A stretch of DNA of 64,000 nucleotides from contig NC_071354.1 in assembly GCF_943734655.1 (NCBI RefSeq), forward strand, positions 2,949,001-3,013,000. Reading direction: 5' to 3'. Of the stretch, positions 44,055-56,420 are shown piece by piece (position 1 is the first letter of the stretch; every line of letters begins with the position of its first letter). Below the pieces are notes generated by a model. It made no database searches and had not been told where the DNA came from. It saw only the letters and a list, made by a program, of their open reading frames with translations. The translations under genes were made by a program, and so were the position numbers. This DNA comes from Sabethes cyaneus. Its lineage: Eukaryota; Arthropoda; Insecta; Diptera; Culicidae.

Positions 44055-47000
44055 CTTTACGGTATTCTGACACCCTCGTGGATTAGAACACAATCAGGCA
44101 TCTGAGAAATGTAATCCTGGAAATTTTACTTATATAATCTTTTGTATATTGCTTCCGTTGCAAACGTGAATATTTCGGAACGACTTCTTATGCCTGCACT
44201 TGATATTAGAGTAAAGTTTAAATGGGGATTTCGATAAGCTTTGAAATCGAGCAAAATAGGTCTACTCAAGTTACATTGCTCTAGCGTCAAGAGCAAGTGA
44301 CTATTCATCGCAGAACAGTCATATGGGTGCCTAAGTCCTAGGATCTCTCACCAGACTGTTAAACATGTCCGCAATTTCTGTGGTTGCATTTCTCATCTAT
44401 CGTCTCAGTGCTAGTTATTCATTTGAAATTCCTATTTATGAAAAAGCAAATTAAACGCTTCTAGGTACACCGTGTGCCGTCGAAAGCCGTAATCCGAAGC
44501 TTCAAGTGAGAAGTAATAAAGAGGGCTTACATATCTCTAGCATAGTTTTCCGACCGGCCTTACCGCATTGCTTGCACCTGGCTAGAGCAAGCTTTGAGCA
44601 GCATTACATTCTTGCTGGCACTCGAATTTCTCAATAGCTCTTGTGAAATGGGATGTATCATAGGCTTAAATGATTGCATTTCACCGGAGTGCAAGATCTT
44701 GTTAATTAAATAGGTACGGTACAATAGTTGTCGGCATGAAGAACAGCCCTAGTGTGTTTATCATCAACTAGCATCTTAGCCATAATAATACATGTTTAAC
44801 GTCTGTTGGAACTGCACTCTTCGGTCCATTCACAAATTAAAAAGCAAAACATCTCATTTACCGTTGAGAAAAGCCGATTAAGTGATGTCTAAATCCAGCA
44901 AAATGTTTCTGCTGCAGCTGCTGTTTAATTGCCTTGTATAAATTGTGAAGAAGACTTTTGAATTCATGAATGCAAATTAATGGTTTCAACGTTCTCACTA
45001 ACATTTTAATGAATCTACTGATGGGCTTGACCCCATATCGAAATAAAACCACTGAAAAACTGAAAATAATCACGCTCCATTGTATTGTCATTCGAGAGCA
45101 TAGTAAATGGCTATATGAATGGCAAGCAAATTTCCTGCGACGATAACCGCCAGGAAATGACGGTGGCACGGAAATTATCTTTCCGAACCATGCGCCATCG
45201 CAGATTAAACTTGCCCCTCGGGACGCGTTGATGCACAGTGTGTGCAGTAGGAACAAAAAAAAAAGTTTATTGAAAAAATATAGCTTTCAGAGAACGAGCT
45301 CTGTGCGATATAAATTTGATATCAGCTGATGTAGGAAAATTTGAATGAAATATTCGAACTAAATTTGATTGATTAACGCTTTTGGTCTCACGGTGTTTCA
45401 ATAATCGACCGCAGTCTTATCGTTGGGACAAGTGGGTACAGATAGGGAAGAAAAATATGCTTTCGAAAGAATTGCTTCTCGGACTAGGATAATTGTCATC
45501 TGTCAGTCTAGTAAAACTGCGTCTCATCGAAATTGCAATTAAGTTTCTTAGAGAACAATTTGAAGTGTATTTCCTTCAATGATTCTGGCACTCTGTTACT
45601 TTGCAATTTTCAAAACTATGATTAAATTGGATTTGATTATTTGTGATCGGCTGGTATCTATACTGGTCAACAGGGTAATTCAACTAGCTCATATATTGCT
45701 TATCATTGCAATGGCTAGTGTTTGATTAAATATTCTTTTAAATCGAGAACGATTAATAACGTTTGTCATAATGTATCAAATATCGCTATGTTGAGTATCG
45801 ATATATTTTTCTTGGAACTCATTTGACATTTGCACGAACAAATAGCAAAGGAGGCTTTGTTTAGAAACTTAACAGACTATTCTGTTAAGGTCAAAATAAG
45901 AAAAAGTGTATAAGGACAATGCAATGGAGTTCACAGGAGTACCAGTAGATATAAGTACCGTTTTTATTATCTTGTTATGTGTTACAAACTATAAAAATGT
46001 TTATTTTTATTAGATTCAGACCGTAAAATAACGTAAAATATCTGTATGTTAATATTCTAAAATAAATTGAAATTTATCATTCACATACCAAATGAGACCG
46101 AAACCCTTGTTGGGATCCATTAATTCCAACGAGGCCGGAATGAATCACGGGTTTGATTCAACTCGGTCAATTTCAGGCGGTCGGTATGCGAAACCAGCTG
46201 CCTGTCAACGGTTCAAAGTGGTCGACGGGTCTTTGATCTTATCACAACCGTACTCACGGTGCCGTATGTTTGCCGGCTTTTGTCGGACCTGTAGCGAACT
46301 ACGGTCAGCTAACTTCAATCAAAAGGTCGCTTACTTCCAAAAGCCGATTTGATATCTGCAGCGGACAAGTTGTTCTGTCCGTTCTGCCTTTGAATGCCAC
46401 TATCATGGATGTTCTGCCAGAGCATGCATTCATCATAGGGTGGTCGACTGTATGTTTCTTTCACAAATAGCAGATTTAATGTAAGTTAATAGCTGTTAAA
46501 TAGATCTTCATTGAATGATTGGAGCGTCAATAGGATGTTAGGATGTGCGTAGGTTCAAAGCTAAAACGATATGCTTCATAAGTACTTCAATACCTCACTA
46601 ACATTTAGGTTAAAGCGATTTAGGTTAAATGGGAAATATCCCTTCAACCAACAGATAGTTGAGAAAAAAAGGCAATTCGATGCGATGAATCACAGAATGG
46701 TGTACATACAAGTGCTCACTGCAGCAACAGGGTAAAGCTTTTGCATTCATTATGACGCTTTTCACAGAACGGGGTGAGGCTCTCAATCGGGATGCTTTTT
46801 CTACATTGCACTCTCCGTTCAGTGCGATATCACAAACTGGCAGCTGACATACAATATTTTTTTTGCGCGGACACACTCTTCGTGGTTTCCAGTTTCGTAT
46901 GAGCAAGGGTATTGCATGTAGAATAAACCATCCCCTTTGGCGGGAAAGTTATACATTCGATTTCAGCGCTGTGATATCGACAGCGTAACTATTTATATCG

Positions 47001-49010
47001 TCGTCGCTACATTCTGGGTGAGGTATCCGGGTAATCTGGAGAAGCTGGTGTCGGTTACAAGCGTATGCAATTACAATGCTAGGCATTTGCACCACACGAA
47101 CGTAAACTCTGTCTGACAGGCACAGGAGAAGTAACATTCCACTTTTGCAAGCAGACTGTTTCAGCCCGGGACGAGAGATTTGGTGAAAGTGTGTGGTAGT
47201 GTGTTTTCCCAGTATGCTGGATTTCACTGCTTGTTGGTGATAGGCCAACCTTCCAGGAAATGAAGGCGAGGCGGTTGCATATGCTAATATCTTTGAAACA
47301 ATTTTTTTGTTATGAATGAGTTATGAAATAACATATAACAGCAAGTAGCTATGCTTTCGTCTTGATAATGAACATAGGATTGGTTGTTTCACGCCAGTCC
47401 GAATTTCATTCGCCCGATGAACAGTGGTCCACACAAAACGAACATTAGCAATTAGGTAGAAAACGTGTAATTTTCCATGGGTGGGGTCTTTAAAGAAGTT
47501 TATTAATAAAATATAGCTCATTTTTCTGCAATATTATAGGGTAACCGTGAATCCTTCTATAAATTTTTGGTTATTTTTAAATAATATTAAAAAAAGTGAA
47601 AGGTTGGTTTCAAGACTCAACTGCTTGTTTAACGTAGGACTACATAAAGTTGATGCAATAAGATGCTGGTGCAGATCACAAAAAGCCTACGGTATTGTTA
47701 ACGCGTTGCGATTCCTCAATATTCTTCAGGACAATTAACAGATTTTTGATAATTGCCTAGCTTATAATAAGTACTAGCGCCTTACAACAAATTAATCTCA
47801 TTGGGTTTTGGACTCCCGAGACACTGCATCACCTTTTTTTATTATTTGCAGGGTTCCTTGCTGATTTAATAATCCTTCCTGGTTAAAAAACTATTTTGCT
47901 AAGCGAAGAAATGAAATAATTTGAAGTCTTGTATGGCCCTTGAAAAGGCTGACTGATAATTCATAGAGCTTATTCTAAAACATTAATTTAGAGTAAGTGT
48001 AGCAACCTTGGTAGCTTCCGAGGCAACCAGCTTACCCGATTCATTAGATGACAGCAAACTAATAGAGATCTAAAGCCCGCGAGAGCCAATTGTGAAGCAC
48101 TTCTGACAGTGAGCCATACCGGAAAACCTAGCGGCAGTGCATTTGAAGATGTCATTGATTACCCAGTTCATGCTACTGATCGTCTATTGAAAAACACTGC
48201 TCTAGCTCTCCTCATGACGTGACTTATTCATTTGCCTTACCCTTCTAGGTCAATTTGTCACTAGCTGTTGGTGTCATTCTAATGATGCGATGGTGCAATT
48301 TACGTATAACATGCTGCATAGAAATAGATGTTGTGATCAAGTAGTCTTGGCTTCGTTCAAACAAATGTCAAAACAAAACAAATGTCCCTCCTTTTTTCTA
48401 ATTTCCTCCGTTTTATTAGCGACGTGGCTAGAGGGTGTTGCCTGTAGGAACTTAGCAACGAAAACTAATAATGTAATTATGGGCTGAAAACTGTAGTGAA
48501 TTTATAAAAATTGTTCAACTTTACGTGGAAATTTCAGGAGTTGCTTGCAAAATTGAATCTTTTGATGAAAACTATACGAAAGGCACATCTTTTGTAATTC
48601 GAATGGTATGCGAACCATAAAAATAGATTTGGCTGAGCTATAAGCGTTCAAAATCTATCACTTTTTCGTGTAACGATTATCTTTGCTTTCGTAGCATGCC
48701 ACCCTATTAAAGTAAGACGTAGTCCTACGTCAAAAATCCTACCAAAAGTTGCAGAATATACTAAAATAAACAACTTAGTGATAAAATAAACAACTTACTG
48801 GTTGCGAAATATCATGATGTATTTAATAAGAGCACTTAAAAGCCAATTACGCTTAATAACTTTGCACACGATTTTTTGTTATTGCTTTCAAATTTTAACA
48901 AGTTTTAACTTTGTAAAACTTCTTCAGTATGTTAAAATACACATATTCTCTAGGATGCATTCCATCATTCATTAGACTGGAATGAACGAAACTGGATGTG
49001 AGACTATCTA
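44055..49010. other. Non-coding stretch, no gene recognised
   Basis: Largely AT-rich. Open frames at 44,858-45,256, 46,092-46,470, 46,625-46,906 and 46,949-47,248 show no domain. A hairpin GACGTAG-TC-CTACGTC lies at 48,716-48,731. The GC-richer segment 46,090-46,460 could be an old exon or repeat remnant but I could not identify it. Confidence 0.4.
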
Positions 49011-49025
49011 ACATAGGGTGTCGTG

Positions 49026-49250
49026 TGCTGGTAGTTTAACTGTCAAAACACTTGAGCCCAAACCGAGAGAGTGTGGGTTAAAGTCCCGCTCAGCAATTCA
49101 ACTACGCAATATATTTTTGGCCCCATATCGAAGTTTCGCAGTTTCATCCAGTCTACCATTCTTCCCCCCAAACCTCCTCTACCTTTAATAAAAATAACAG
49201 AGTAGAAGCACACAGGCGGCATCCTATACTTATGCTTATGCTTATGCTAG
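49026..49250 (+). mobile_element. tRNA-derived SINE
   Basis: The head contains an A-box-like TAGTTTAACTG, and a B-box region GTGGG-TTAAAGT-CCCGC that forms a perfect 5 bp T-arm stem with a 7-base loop. TGCTG near the start can pair with CAGCA after the T arm, as in an acceptor stem. About 130 bp further on, the element ends in a short tail of CTTATG repeats (49,230-49,249). The broken anticodon arm and the tail argue for a SINE rather than a functional tRNA. No target duplication was identified. Confidence 0.6.
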
Positions 49251-52200
49251 TATTTACAAACTACTTATTGGACTTTTGATGTTATTTTCCAACATTTAGG
49301 AAAACTAACATTAGTGTCCGTTCCATATTAGTGTTCGATCATTCAGGAGCTCGAGCTAGTGGCGTTCGGACTAGTGACCTTGGCCCTCGGGCAAGTGACG
49401 AATAATGGAATCTATAGGAATAGCATTCGTATCAACCGGAAATTCATGTCTTTACAAAAAAACTCTGTCATCATTTGGTAATTATGCTACGCTTCGTGTA
49501 CAAATTACGTAATGCGTAGAGGGAGGAATGGGAGCGTTGCCTGACTTTTTGTTACACAGGGGGGATTTGTTACATAACAAATTTATCAAAATAAAAATAA
49601 AAGTAAAAAAATAATTATTTTTTCTAATAGGTGAATCTAATTGAATACTCTTTCCGAGCATGTTTTGTGCTTGGCTACCACCGAATGAAAAACCTTGCGC
49701 TCCAGCGTAACTAACGTGATTCTAAATTTGATTTCGATGTTAACTAAATATATGTTTTTTTACGGACTGAATGCTATGTCTGTGTGGATTAACTCATCTC
49801 TCTTTCTACCGCTTGCCGTTGAGTTGACATGACGACGACGGGACGTATAATTTAAATTCCCAACGAGATTTAGCGTTTCGCTTGTATGTACCTAATAAAA
49901 TCTCAATTTTGCGTTCACAGTTCCTCGATTCGGTGGCTCGGTGCTCTGCACATGATGGACAACGATGTTTCTTTGATTACGTTCTGTTTACTATGCAACA
50001 CGGATCAGGGCCGCTCTAAGGTTCCATGTAGTCAGCCGTTGAAGGATCTCCCATAAACATGTCTATGAAACTAAAGTAAATTTTTATTTTGAACGAAAAA
50101 AAATCGAAAAGCTTGTTATTCGATGCAAGTTTTCTCACTGCATTAGGTCCTGTAGATAATCCTCCCCAATCGCTTATCCTGACAAGGGTTAGACAGGACT
50201 GACATATGTAGAACGAATGAGTAATGCATCAGGTCAATCATTTTCACATATCACACGGTAATAGTGTATAGATGCTTACATTCGAATTTTTCACGAATTT
50301 TAGTCCGATGGAAGTATTATTCCTCTAAGCTAGTAGTGAATTTGGGTCGGATGATGACGTGAAGTCAGCGTGGGTCGAACAAATGCAATTAATTTTTTCT
50401 CAAATAAAATTAAAATCAAATAAAATAATTAATTTACTCTCATATGCTAATTTTCCAGTTATATTTAACGCAAATTATAGTCCAGCTTGAAAGAGACGGA
50501 AATAAAATCATCTACCTTTGTAGGCCAGCGCAATCTGACTAACGAAAATAATTGCATTAGAAAGTATCACAACAGCAAACATTTAGATTGAAAAGCACAA
50601 GGAATCTTTACCGTTCACTGTAAAAAGTTCGTCCCTTTGAAGAACGTTTTTCTCCATGCCACTTAACAGTGTGGTGCGGTGCCTCCTCCTGCAATCACGT
50701 CTTTGTTAAGCGCGGGAATAATGAAAACCTGGAATGGAATTGTTTACTAGCGTTCGTCGGGCCTTCGGTGACCCTTAGAAGATGGTAAGACAAAGTTCGT
50801 TCTATGTCGCTCAAAGGTGGACTTTTGTGTTTCTTTGATGCAACAATTCCGCAGATGAAACACGCTGGAGATTGACTTGCTGGTGGGCGGGGAAAATAAA
50901 ACGAGTACAGAATAGGTTCCTGGGGACTTCCCTGCAGCAGCAGGTATTTGTTGAGGACAGCAGCTGAAATTGTGACTAGATACTAATTTGACTGCAAATT
51001 GTTGTTTGAGTTTCCTTGTCAACATCAACAGGTTTGATGGAAAACATAAATATATACAGCCTTGCTTAGTAAATTGGCGAGTTGAATTCATTTTACTCGG
51101 CAGTCCTTGTTTATTTTGAATGAAAATTTGCTAACAAGGTTATTTGCGGCTTTCAACTTAAGTTTAAGCTTAGAGTATAAATCCTAAAAACTTAATATTA
51201 CAAGCATAAATGTTTTCAAATTTGTTTTGTTGATATTGTGATTCGTTCTCAAATTTGTTTTCTTTTTTCGTGAAATGCACGATAAAAAATATAATCCGTG
51301 TCATGCAACCGTCGCAAATCCTCTCGTAAGTTTTTCGATTCTTTTTGCAAACAAATCGGATAAGGAATTGAATCAATAATAACGTAGCCTTCGCTTGTAA
51401 AAGTTTCACTTCCGTGAAGAGTGCTTAGTGGAACCATAAAAGCGGACTGCACCAAGGATTTTTTTATTTATCTTAAAAAAGAAAATCTTTGTCCGGTCTA
51501 TTTCTTTTGTAGTATCACCACCGACTGTAAAAGTTACATCGAAGCGATTCTAGGCATTTCTAAAGTTTTCTAACATCAACCCTATTAAACGGGTATTGAG
51601 TGCTTCTACATCGTCTAATTTTCTGTTTGTATTTCCAGGAAGATTCGAACTCCCCTCTCATTCTACCACACAGAAGTTGTCATTCAATTTCCAATCTATC
51701 TTATAACACGAAACCGAATGAGACGGTATGTCTAAGAATGAAGAGGTATCCTTTACCAAAACCGACACCCAGTCCACTCTACCTTCCAATCGAACTCGAC
51801 CGAAGTTCATCCGCTGCGGTTTTTATCTTGGTTTCTATTGCGGAAAAAAAACTTTCCTCAGAAGATTCCTCAATCATGACCGTTGTTAGTTATTTTTTCT
51901 CATAAAAAAAGTTTACGTATTAATTTTACGAGACGAATAAAGCCCTGAGGGGAGCTTCTCTACGGGTTCCGATTTGACAAGATCGATCCGGCGTTCTTTT
52001 TGATGCTTTTAGATTATTTGTGGAAAATGTATAGCGGTACTTACTCATATTAATCAAATTGTATGAAATTTGTACCAAAGCAAGAGTTGTATTTGGCGAA
52101 AACAAAACTGTTCAACGAAGCTCTCAGTTCCATTAAAACAACATTGCAAAAAATAACAGATGCAAAACACGCAACTAAAGATAAGCACCCACTTGAAAGC

Positions 52201-53520
52201 AAAGCAACGAAAAGTACTATTTGCGCTGACTCGCAACGTTTTTCTTCACCTTTTTGGCTTTTGGAACCAATCGGACGGATTTAATACAAGGACTCTGCGA
52301 GTACGATACCGGAGAAAGAATATTTGTGAAGAATTTTGCTCTAAAAATTAACGAAAAGATAAAAATTTATCTGATGATGAACTAAGTGACGCAGATGATG
52401 ATAATGATGGACTCTGAAAAACAATTACAGGCCAATTATTGAAAACTGTGGCTTTAACAGTTTTAGGATTCCAATTGTGAGAAAAATGTACAATCTCACT
52501 ATCTATTTTCAGTTAATTTGTTACCACTTTCCTTTGACAAACCTACAAAAAAATGTATGCGTTGACCTTTAATTTAATTTAATTCGTCAATATACGACGT
52601 TGCATTGAGCCGAGTTACAAAAATAAATTCAGTTTATGAAAAATAATAACACCATTGACGCTAGCTGAAAAAATGGAAAGACTAAGATCTGACAGCCGTA
52701 ACGATTACAGATTCTAAAATCTTTTCGTTTTTCAGACCCGAAATGAAACCAACGATTTAGTTTTCTTCGATTTAAAATAAAAGAATGTCTTATTGACTTA
52801 CTGATAGATTAGACGTAAATCCAGTCTAAATTGATGTCCTGAAAGTAAATACAGTTGTAAAAATTAGTAAAAGTCAGAGGGGTTGTGTACAAAACACGAC
52901 CGCATAGGTGACGCAGGACCACGCAACGATTCTTCATGTGCATGGTGCTACGTTGAGACTAATTGCAGGTTGAGAAAATTCGAATATTTTTAAATGAATG
53001 TTAATAGCGTCTCAAATCTTACTTCTACATAAACATTTTTTCTATATATGTATATGAATATTAATAACATCAAAAAATTGTTATGGTAAAATATCTTAAC
53101 TGTGCTCCAGGTTGAGAAATTCGAATTTTTGCAAGTCCATAATTTTTTACATGTTTTTACGCATTTTCATGATTCATAGCTACTATATAAGTAAGTTAAA
53201 CTTGTTTGGAAAATATTTTCTTACTTACCTTACCTTACTGCCTTATACTGAGTTGACGGTCAAATAAACGTTGACATCACTACGGATCCCTCCTGCCTTG
53301 GCTTGTCCATCATTTTCGAAAGAAATTTATCTAAATGTAATGCTTGACTATTGTAACTATGTAAAGAATTGCAGGCAACTAACTGACGCAAAGCAGCAAA
53401 TGAAACATGCACAAATATTCCTTCAGCCCTCTTTCCGAGCAAGACAAAAGTTCGGAAATAAATTCTTGCAGCCTATATGGATGGAATCTGGCAAAAGGAA
53501 AGGGTGGCCGGTCACTTTTC
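49251..53520. other. Non-coding stretch, no gene recognised
   Basis: The open frames at 50,747-51,091, 51,600-51,905 and 52,063-52,351 are unassigned. The frame at 51,600 follows an acceptor-like TTTGTATTTCCAG, but no downstream donor or conserved motif supports an exon. Confidence 0.4.
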
Positions 53521-53525
53521 TATGA

Positions 53526-54080
53526 AGTTTCACTTTCAGGACATCAAATTGAGCTAGTAGTAGTAGTAGTAGTAGCTTTTTTACTATGGGGTTTTCAGCC
53601 GTAGGCTGGTTCGCCCCTGAAGTATAAGATTACATTTCATTTTAAATCTAAGTTATATATTATTGAATAAATTTTCATCTTTTAGGAATTGGATCATTGT
53701 TGATTCTGTCACTGGATCGTTACAGAGCGCTTCTCTTAAGCTGCTTGGGATGTTATGGAATTGACGCGGGCCATGGAATTCTGGAAAGGGGTGGTTTTAC
53801 ACTTCAGCAAAATTGCTTACGTTCAGGACATCAAATTGGACTATGTTTCATGTTCAAACGATAACACCGGTTGAAGAAAAGGGGTGGTTTTTAGTCTGGC
53901 GTACTTCCCAAGCACAGATATCAAATTGGTCTAGGTTCGATCGACGCAAAGAATCTTCGACCTACTGGGATGGGGAGGTTTTGTCACTTTTTTCTAAATA
54001 TACGTTAAAACTATGATGGCGTCTTTTGCAACCAATCACGAAACGAGGATTTCCAGTTGGACAATGCTTCATGATTTTCA
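53526..54080 (+). repeat. Uninterrupted copy of the 42.6-43.8 kb repeat
   Basis: ACATCAAATTG followed by GCTA-type text recurs at about 53,537, 53,827 and 53,925. The block at 53,899-54,075 runs CTGGCGTACTTCCCAAGC, then GGTCTAGGTTCGATCGACGC, then TTTTGTCACTTTTTTCTAAA and GGATTTCCAGTTGGACAATG. It contains neither the RTE scrap nor the hAT element. A (TAG)n run lies at 53,555-53,576. Confidence 0.75.
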
Positions 54081-54856
54081 ATTTTTCAATAGTGCGTACT
54101 TTGAAATTAATAGGTTTCTATATTGAGGTTGATGCGTAGAACAGTGTTGCGAAGCCCACCCTCGTGTGGTCTAATTTTTCACACACGCGTACTCATTCTA
54201 ACAAACGCGCCGGCACACCGTGGGATGAAACCCAAATCTAGGTGGACAAAAGTAATTACGCTAAAACCGTCAGTCATAGGTATATAGTATGTTCAGAGTA
54301 AATTTGTTATTTTAACTTCCGCATTTTTTGGTGTATATAACATTAGGGTGACCATCATAGTAAGCGAGTGCAATATATAAACTTTTTGATGGCTTAAGTT
54401 AGCTGAATATAATGTTCAGCAAAGTTAAAAAACATTAAATTTTAAGTAACTTCGCCGAAGAAATTAAAGTTGTATCTCTTATGGTTGATGGGCTGGAGCT
54501 ATTTGAAGTTTTTGGTCGGGGTGGGCCTAAAAAATCCGTTTTTTCTTTATATCTTCTTTCGTGTTTATTTCTCACAAATTATGCCTTCTGAGCACTTTCT
54601 CACGCATGGAAAACGCACATTTTGTTTGAAGGAATCAAGGTGCTATCTCCTTCGGTTCCGAAGCTACAGGTATTTTTTCTAAAAAAATATGGTTTTTTCA
54701 AATGTCAATAACGTAAAAACTGCTCAAAAGCAGCAAATCAAATTTTGTATAAATGTTTAGTAATATATTGACCTCCGAAATTAATTGAGATCACATTGGT
54801 CCGGGTCGGCCCTTTTTTGCTGGACCGTATTGAATATTGAAGTAAAAATTATCGTT

Positions 54857-56420
54857 TTACTTACCAACATCACAATTTTTACGTAAATAGAATGGATTAA
54901 CTATCCATTCAACTCGGTCTTGGGCCACTTGTCGCCAATTTCCTAGTCGTCGCAGAAGTCGCAAATCGCTTTCGACCTGGTCGAGCCATCGTGCATGTTG
55001 GGCCCCCCAGTTCCTGGTGCCGGTGGGGTTGTTGAAGAGAGCTATTTTCGTCGAACTGTCGTCCGGCATCCTTACGATGTGTCCGGCCCACCGTAGCCTG
55101 CTAACTTTCGCTAGATGTACGATGGGAGTCTCCCCAAGCAGTGCTTGTAGCTCGTGATTCATACGCCTCCGCCACTCTCCGCTTTCAGTTTGTACTCCGC
55201 CAAATATCGTCCGCAGCACTTTCCGCTCAAACACGGCAAGGGCGCGTGTGTCCTCCGTAAGCAGCGTCACGGCTTCAAGTCCATAAAGAACTACCGGTCT
55301 AATAATGGTTTTGTATATAGTTAGCTTCGTGCGGCGGCGTATGCTTCCTGATCGTAGCTTTTTACGAGGGGCAAAGTAGGCCCGATTTCCCGCTTGGATG
55401 CGCCGCTGGATCTCCTTACTAGTGTTGTTGTCCACGGTCATCAGCGATCCCAAATACACGAACTCCTCTACCACTTCTAGTTCGTCGCCGTCAACGGTTA
55501 CCGTCCGTGGCGTTTGTTTCCTATGAGCCTCTTTCTTTCATGTATTTGGTCTTCGACGCATTTATTTTTAGCCCAATTCTCCTAGACTCCGCTTTCAGGC
55601 TGGCGTAGATAGCCTCCGCCGTCGCAAAGTTCCTGGCAATGATATCGAAGTCATCTGCAAAGCCTAGAAGTTTATTTGTTTGTTTATTTAACCGTAAACC
55701 GTATTCGTGCATTATCTGCCATAGCTTGTCTCGATCGACTGTATCGTATGCTGCTTTGAAATCAATAAAGATGTGATGCGTGGCCACGTTGTACTCCCGA
55801 CATTTCTGCAAGATCTGTCGGATAGTAAAAATTTGGTCCGTAGTTCCGCGAGCCCCCATGAAAGCCGCCTGATAATTCCCTACGAAACCTTGTGCTATCG
55901 GTGACATCCGGCGTAACAGGATCTGGGAGAGTACCTTGTAGGCGGCGTTTACCAGCGTAATACCACGATAGTTGCAGCAGTCTAGCCGATCACCCTTTTT
56001 GTAGATGGGACAAGTCACTCCTTCCATCCATTCCTCCGGTAGCTTTTCCTCCTCCCAAATCCTCGAAATAACCCAGGGTAGAGCCTTTGCTAGCATTTCT
56101 CCGCAATGTTTATAAAGCTCTACCGGTAGGCGGTCCTTCCCAGCGGCTTTATTGGTCTTCAGCAGCCCGATTTCTCGTTTGACTTCTTGGAGATCAGGTG
56201 CTAGGACATTACTATCTTCCATGGGCGCTCCTAAGTTAATTTCCGTTCCGCCTCCTTCTGCGACTTCGCCATTGAGGTGTTCATCGAAGAACTGCTTCCA
56301 CCTGTCGACCACCTCGCGCCTCGTTTATAATTAGATTCTCTTCCTCGTCCCTACACATGTCAGGTTTCGGTGTGTAGCCCTTCCGAGTTTGGTTCACCTT
56401 CTCATAAAACTAGCGCGCCA
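54857..56420 (-). pseudogene. RTE-like retrotransposon, largest RT ORF in the window, internally deleted
   Basis: From about 56,390 the minus strand reads FYEKVNQTRKGYTPKPDMCR, then after a frameshift VDRWKQFFDEHLNG (263-codon frame to 55,521). It has KAAGKDRLPVELYKHCGEML, CPIYKKGDRLDCCNYRGITL, motif A in IFIDFKAAYDTVDRDKLWQI, and motif C in LLGFADDFDIIARN. Between A and C about 75 residues expected in relatives, including motif B, are replaced by a short filler. A second frame (205 codons, from 55,474) begins near EEFVYLGSLMTVDNNTSKEI and ends with RLRWAGHIVRMPDDSSTKIA and following text. The endonuclease is missing (5' truncation). With motif B gone and two frames, the enzyme is dead. Confidence 0.9.

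Noticed and set aside
46092..46470. Possible third protease remnant
   Set aside because: A weak resemblance to the IIGW segment of S1 proteases only; no triad residues, cysteines or shared introns.
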